Of a stretch of 15,195 bases of DNA, positions 14,272-15,195 are shown one piece after another. Positions within the stretch are counted from its first letter, which is position 1; every line of letters begins with the position of its first letter. Under the pieces are notes generated by a model, which saw only the letters and a program-made list of their open reading frames with translations, made no database searches and was not told the DNA's origin. Origin of the DNA: Candidatus Dormiibacterota bacterium (GTDB lineage Bacteria > Chloroflexota > Dormibacteria > UBA8260 > Bog-877); assembly GCA_003164475.1 (NCBI GenBank), contig PLTL01000201.1:1-15195 (forward strand). Direction: 5' to 3'. Made by a program: the position numbers and the translations under genes.

Positions 14272-14337
14272 CGTTGCGTCCACCCCGAATGCTCCCAATG
14301 CGGTCACAACGCCCGAAGCCAGCACCGGGCTCGATGA
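14272..14337 (+). pseudogene. tnpB: possible TnpB zinc-finger scrap
   Basis: The plus-strand frame reads RCVHPECSQCGHNARSQHR and ends in TGA at 14337. C-x2-CGH-x-A-R resembles the first half of the C-terminal zinc ribbon of TnpB (usually TSQxCxxCGHxxxxNRxSQ). The second CxxC is absent and the homology is short. If correct, it complements the TnpB N-terminal remnant at 238-339 on the same strand. The rest of 14015-14470 has no gene I can support, although a minus-strand frame stays open through it as an extension of the Lon-like frame. Confidence 0.3.
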
Positions 14338-14475
14338 CTGCATTCGCCTAGCGCTTGATCCCCAGCTGGCGTGGACGGCTCCGTCGCCCGGGCTGGGCCG
14401 TTCTTGGGCGTGATCGACGGGATGTGGTAGCGGGCCGGCTGGCGCGTGGCTCGTCGTCGCCCCCTGGTCGATCAG

Positions 14476-14787
14476 TCCCAGGTGCCGGAGAACCTCCCTG
14501 ACATTGGTGACGGGGACCGAGATTGAGTCGTCATGGTTGTTGCCGGCGGGGACGAGAACGGCACGGATGTTGCCGGCCTGGGCACTGATGAGCTTGGCAG
14601 GCAGCGCCCCGACGGGAAGGACGTTCCCGTGGAGGTCGACCTCGCCGGTTACGGCGACGTCCCCAGGGACGGGCTTCCCGGTGAGGATGGACACCAGAGC
14701 GGCCAGGGTGGCCGCGCCGGCGGAGGGCCCGTCGTTCGTGACGCCGCCCCCCGGAAGGTGCACGTGGATGTCTTTGCGGTCGAGGTC
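14476..14787 (-). pseudogene. lon: Lon protease proteolytic-domain fragment
   Basis: The recognisable part is about 104 codons, from DLDRKDIHVHLPGGG through VTNVREVLRHLGL. It matches the core of the Lon (peptidase S16) proteolytic domain. The catalytic Ser is in DGPSAG (codon 14724-14722), the catalytic Lys is in VGALPAKLISA (codon 14595-14593), and the family TGEVDLHGNVLPVG stretch lies between them. The AAA+ part and the upstream part of the protease domain are missing. The same frame is open from an ATG at 15033, inside repeat copy B, down to 14011. The parts outside 14476-14787 are unlike Lon, and the upstream part is antisense to a VapC remnant. It is most likely a rearranged fragment, though a short S16-like protein made from this frame cannot be excluded. 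Confidence 0.75.
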
Positions 14788-14794
14788 TGCCGAT

Positions 14795-14983
14795 GTGGTG
14801 GCCCTGGACGAGATGAGCGCACGCGCCGTCGGGGTGCTGCTGGGCAGGAGTGAGGCCAGCGACGTGGTCGACGGCCAGGTCGCCCTGGTGGCGCGCCAGC
14901 GCGAGGCCTGGGTGATTTCCTCGGACGTCGGCGACCCTCTTCGCCTGGAGCCCGATCTCGAGGTGTACCCCGTACCGGGGTGA
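14795..14983 (+). pseudogene. vapC: C-terminal fragment of a VapC-type PIN-domain toxin
   Basis: On the plus strand the frame reads VVALDEMSARAVGVLLGRSE, then ASDVVDGQVALVARQ, then WVISSDVGDPLRLEPDLEVY, and stops at TGA 14983. This is the C-terminal half of actinobacterial VapC toxins. The acidic residues of SDVVD and SSDVGDP correspond to the later metal-binding positions of the PIN fold. The N-terminal half with the first catalytic Asp and any vapB antitoxin are absent. Homology begins within about 10 bp of where the minus-strand Lon fragment begins, so the two remnants were joined back to back by a rearrangement. Confidence 0.65.
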
Positions 14984-14989
14984 CCGAGG

Positions 14990-15031
14990 TCGCCGTTCTT
15001 CGCACTATCCGGAGCTGCCGGACCATTCAGC
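14990..15031. repeat. 42-bp direct repeat, copy B (right flank)
   Basis: This copy is 38 of 42 identical to 48-89 and in the same orientation, starting 7 bp after the stop of the VapC remnant. On the minus strand it reads LNGPAAPDSAKNGD. It lies 14.9 kb from copy A and with it brackets every gene in the window. From 15032 to the end of the window I see no gene, RNA or element that I can support. Confidence 0.75.
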
Positions 15032-15195
15032 ATCCGGACGGGAATGCGGGCGGCGCCGTTGAGGCGGTCGCCGCGCTAGCGCGTTCCCATGGCAAGGGCG
15101 CGGTGTAGCGATCCGTGGTGCGATCAGTGCAACCGTCGCTGCAGCCCTTAGACGGATACACCTCCGCTACACCGGAAGTGCCTGGTAGGTAAGGG

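Noticed and set aside
13731..14351. 206-codon plus-strand frame overlapping the helicase start
   Set aside because: Much of it is antisense to the helicase and it shows no domain. Only the short zinc-finger-like scrap at 14272-14337, in another frame, looked meaningful.
14011..15033. Treating the whole 340-codon Lon-containing frame as a real protein
   Set aside because: Only about 104 codons resemble Lon. The N-terminal part is antisense to VapC-like coding and repeat B, and the C-terminal part has no recognisable family.
1..15195. CRISPR array, tRNA or integrase as island anchor
   Set aside because: No regularly spaced repeats, cloverleaf-like sequence or recombinase motif was seen. The only long repeat found is the pair at 48-89 and 14990-15031.

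Overview
This is a high-GC window with actinobacterial-style coding (GTG starts, strong G/C third positions, long antisense shadow frames). No marker gene allows a placement below Actinomycetota, and even that phylum is inferred from base composition and from protein families common there. It reads as an accessory defence island with degraded mobile and toxin debris at both edges. There is no tRNA, rRNA, CRISPR array, integrase or intact transposase.

Left edge (1-530): one copy of a 42-bp repeat (48-89) and a TnpB N-terminal remnant (about 238-339). Next is a stand-alone TIGR02391/Ymh-type HEPN-like gene (531-1259). From 1473 to 4870 lies a compact module that I cannot match to a named system. 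A minus-strand helix-turn-helix protein with a C-terminal hydrophobic tail (1473-1982) is divergent from three plus-strand genes: a small Tyr-rich protein with a very similar hydrophobic tail (2106-2504), a helical protein of unknown function (2581-3546), and a 454-aa protein ending in an ApeA-like HEPN RNase motif (3506-4870). The last two genes overlap.

Convergent with this module is a tightly coupled minus-strand operon of three large genes, read from 14014 down to 5032. They encode a SNF2/DEAH helicase with a C-terminal DUF3883 PD-(D/E)xK-like domain (1079 aa), a DUF1156 (COG1743) adenine-specific DNA methylase with a zinc-ribbon insertion (916 aa), and a DUF499 (COG1483) P-loop ATPase (998 aa). 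The junctions are ATGA and TAATG overlaps. Defence-island surveys have linked COG1743, COG1483 and SNF2-type helicases as a predicted DISARM-related antiphage system. By this reading the methylase marks self DNA, while the helicase and ATPase act on unmarked DNA. The DISARM genes drmA, drmB and drmC are not present here.

Right edge (14015-15195): a mosaic of broken genes. It holds a possible TnpB zinc-finger scrap (about 14272-14337, +), a Lon protease proteolytic-domain fragment that keeps its Ser-Lys dyad (about 14476-14787, -), the C-terminal part of a VapC PIN toxin abutting it on the other strand (about 14795-14983, +), and the second copy of the 42-bp repeat (14990-15031) in direct orientation.

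The strongest candidate for something undescribed is the 1473-4870 module. It pairs an HTH/membrane-tail protein with a similarly tailed small protein and a HEPN effector, next to a methylase-type defence system. The flanking direct repeats and the mosaic edges suggest how the island was assembled.
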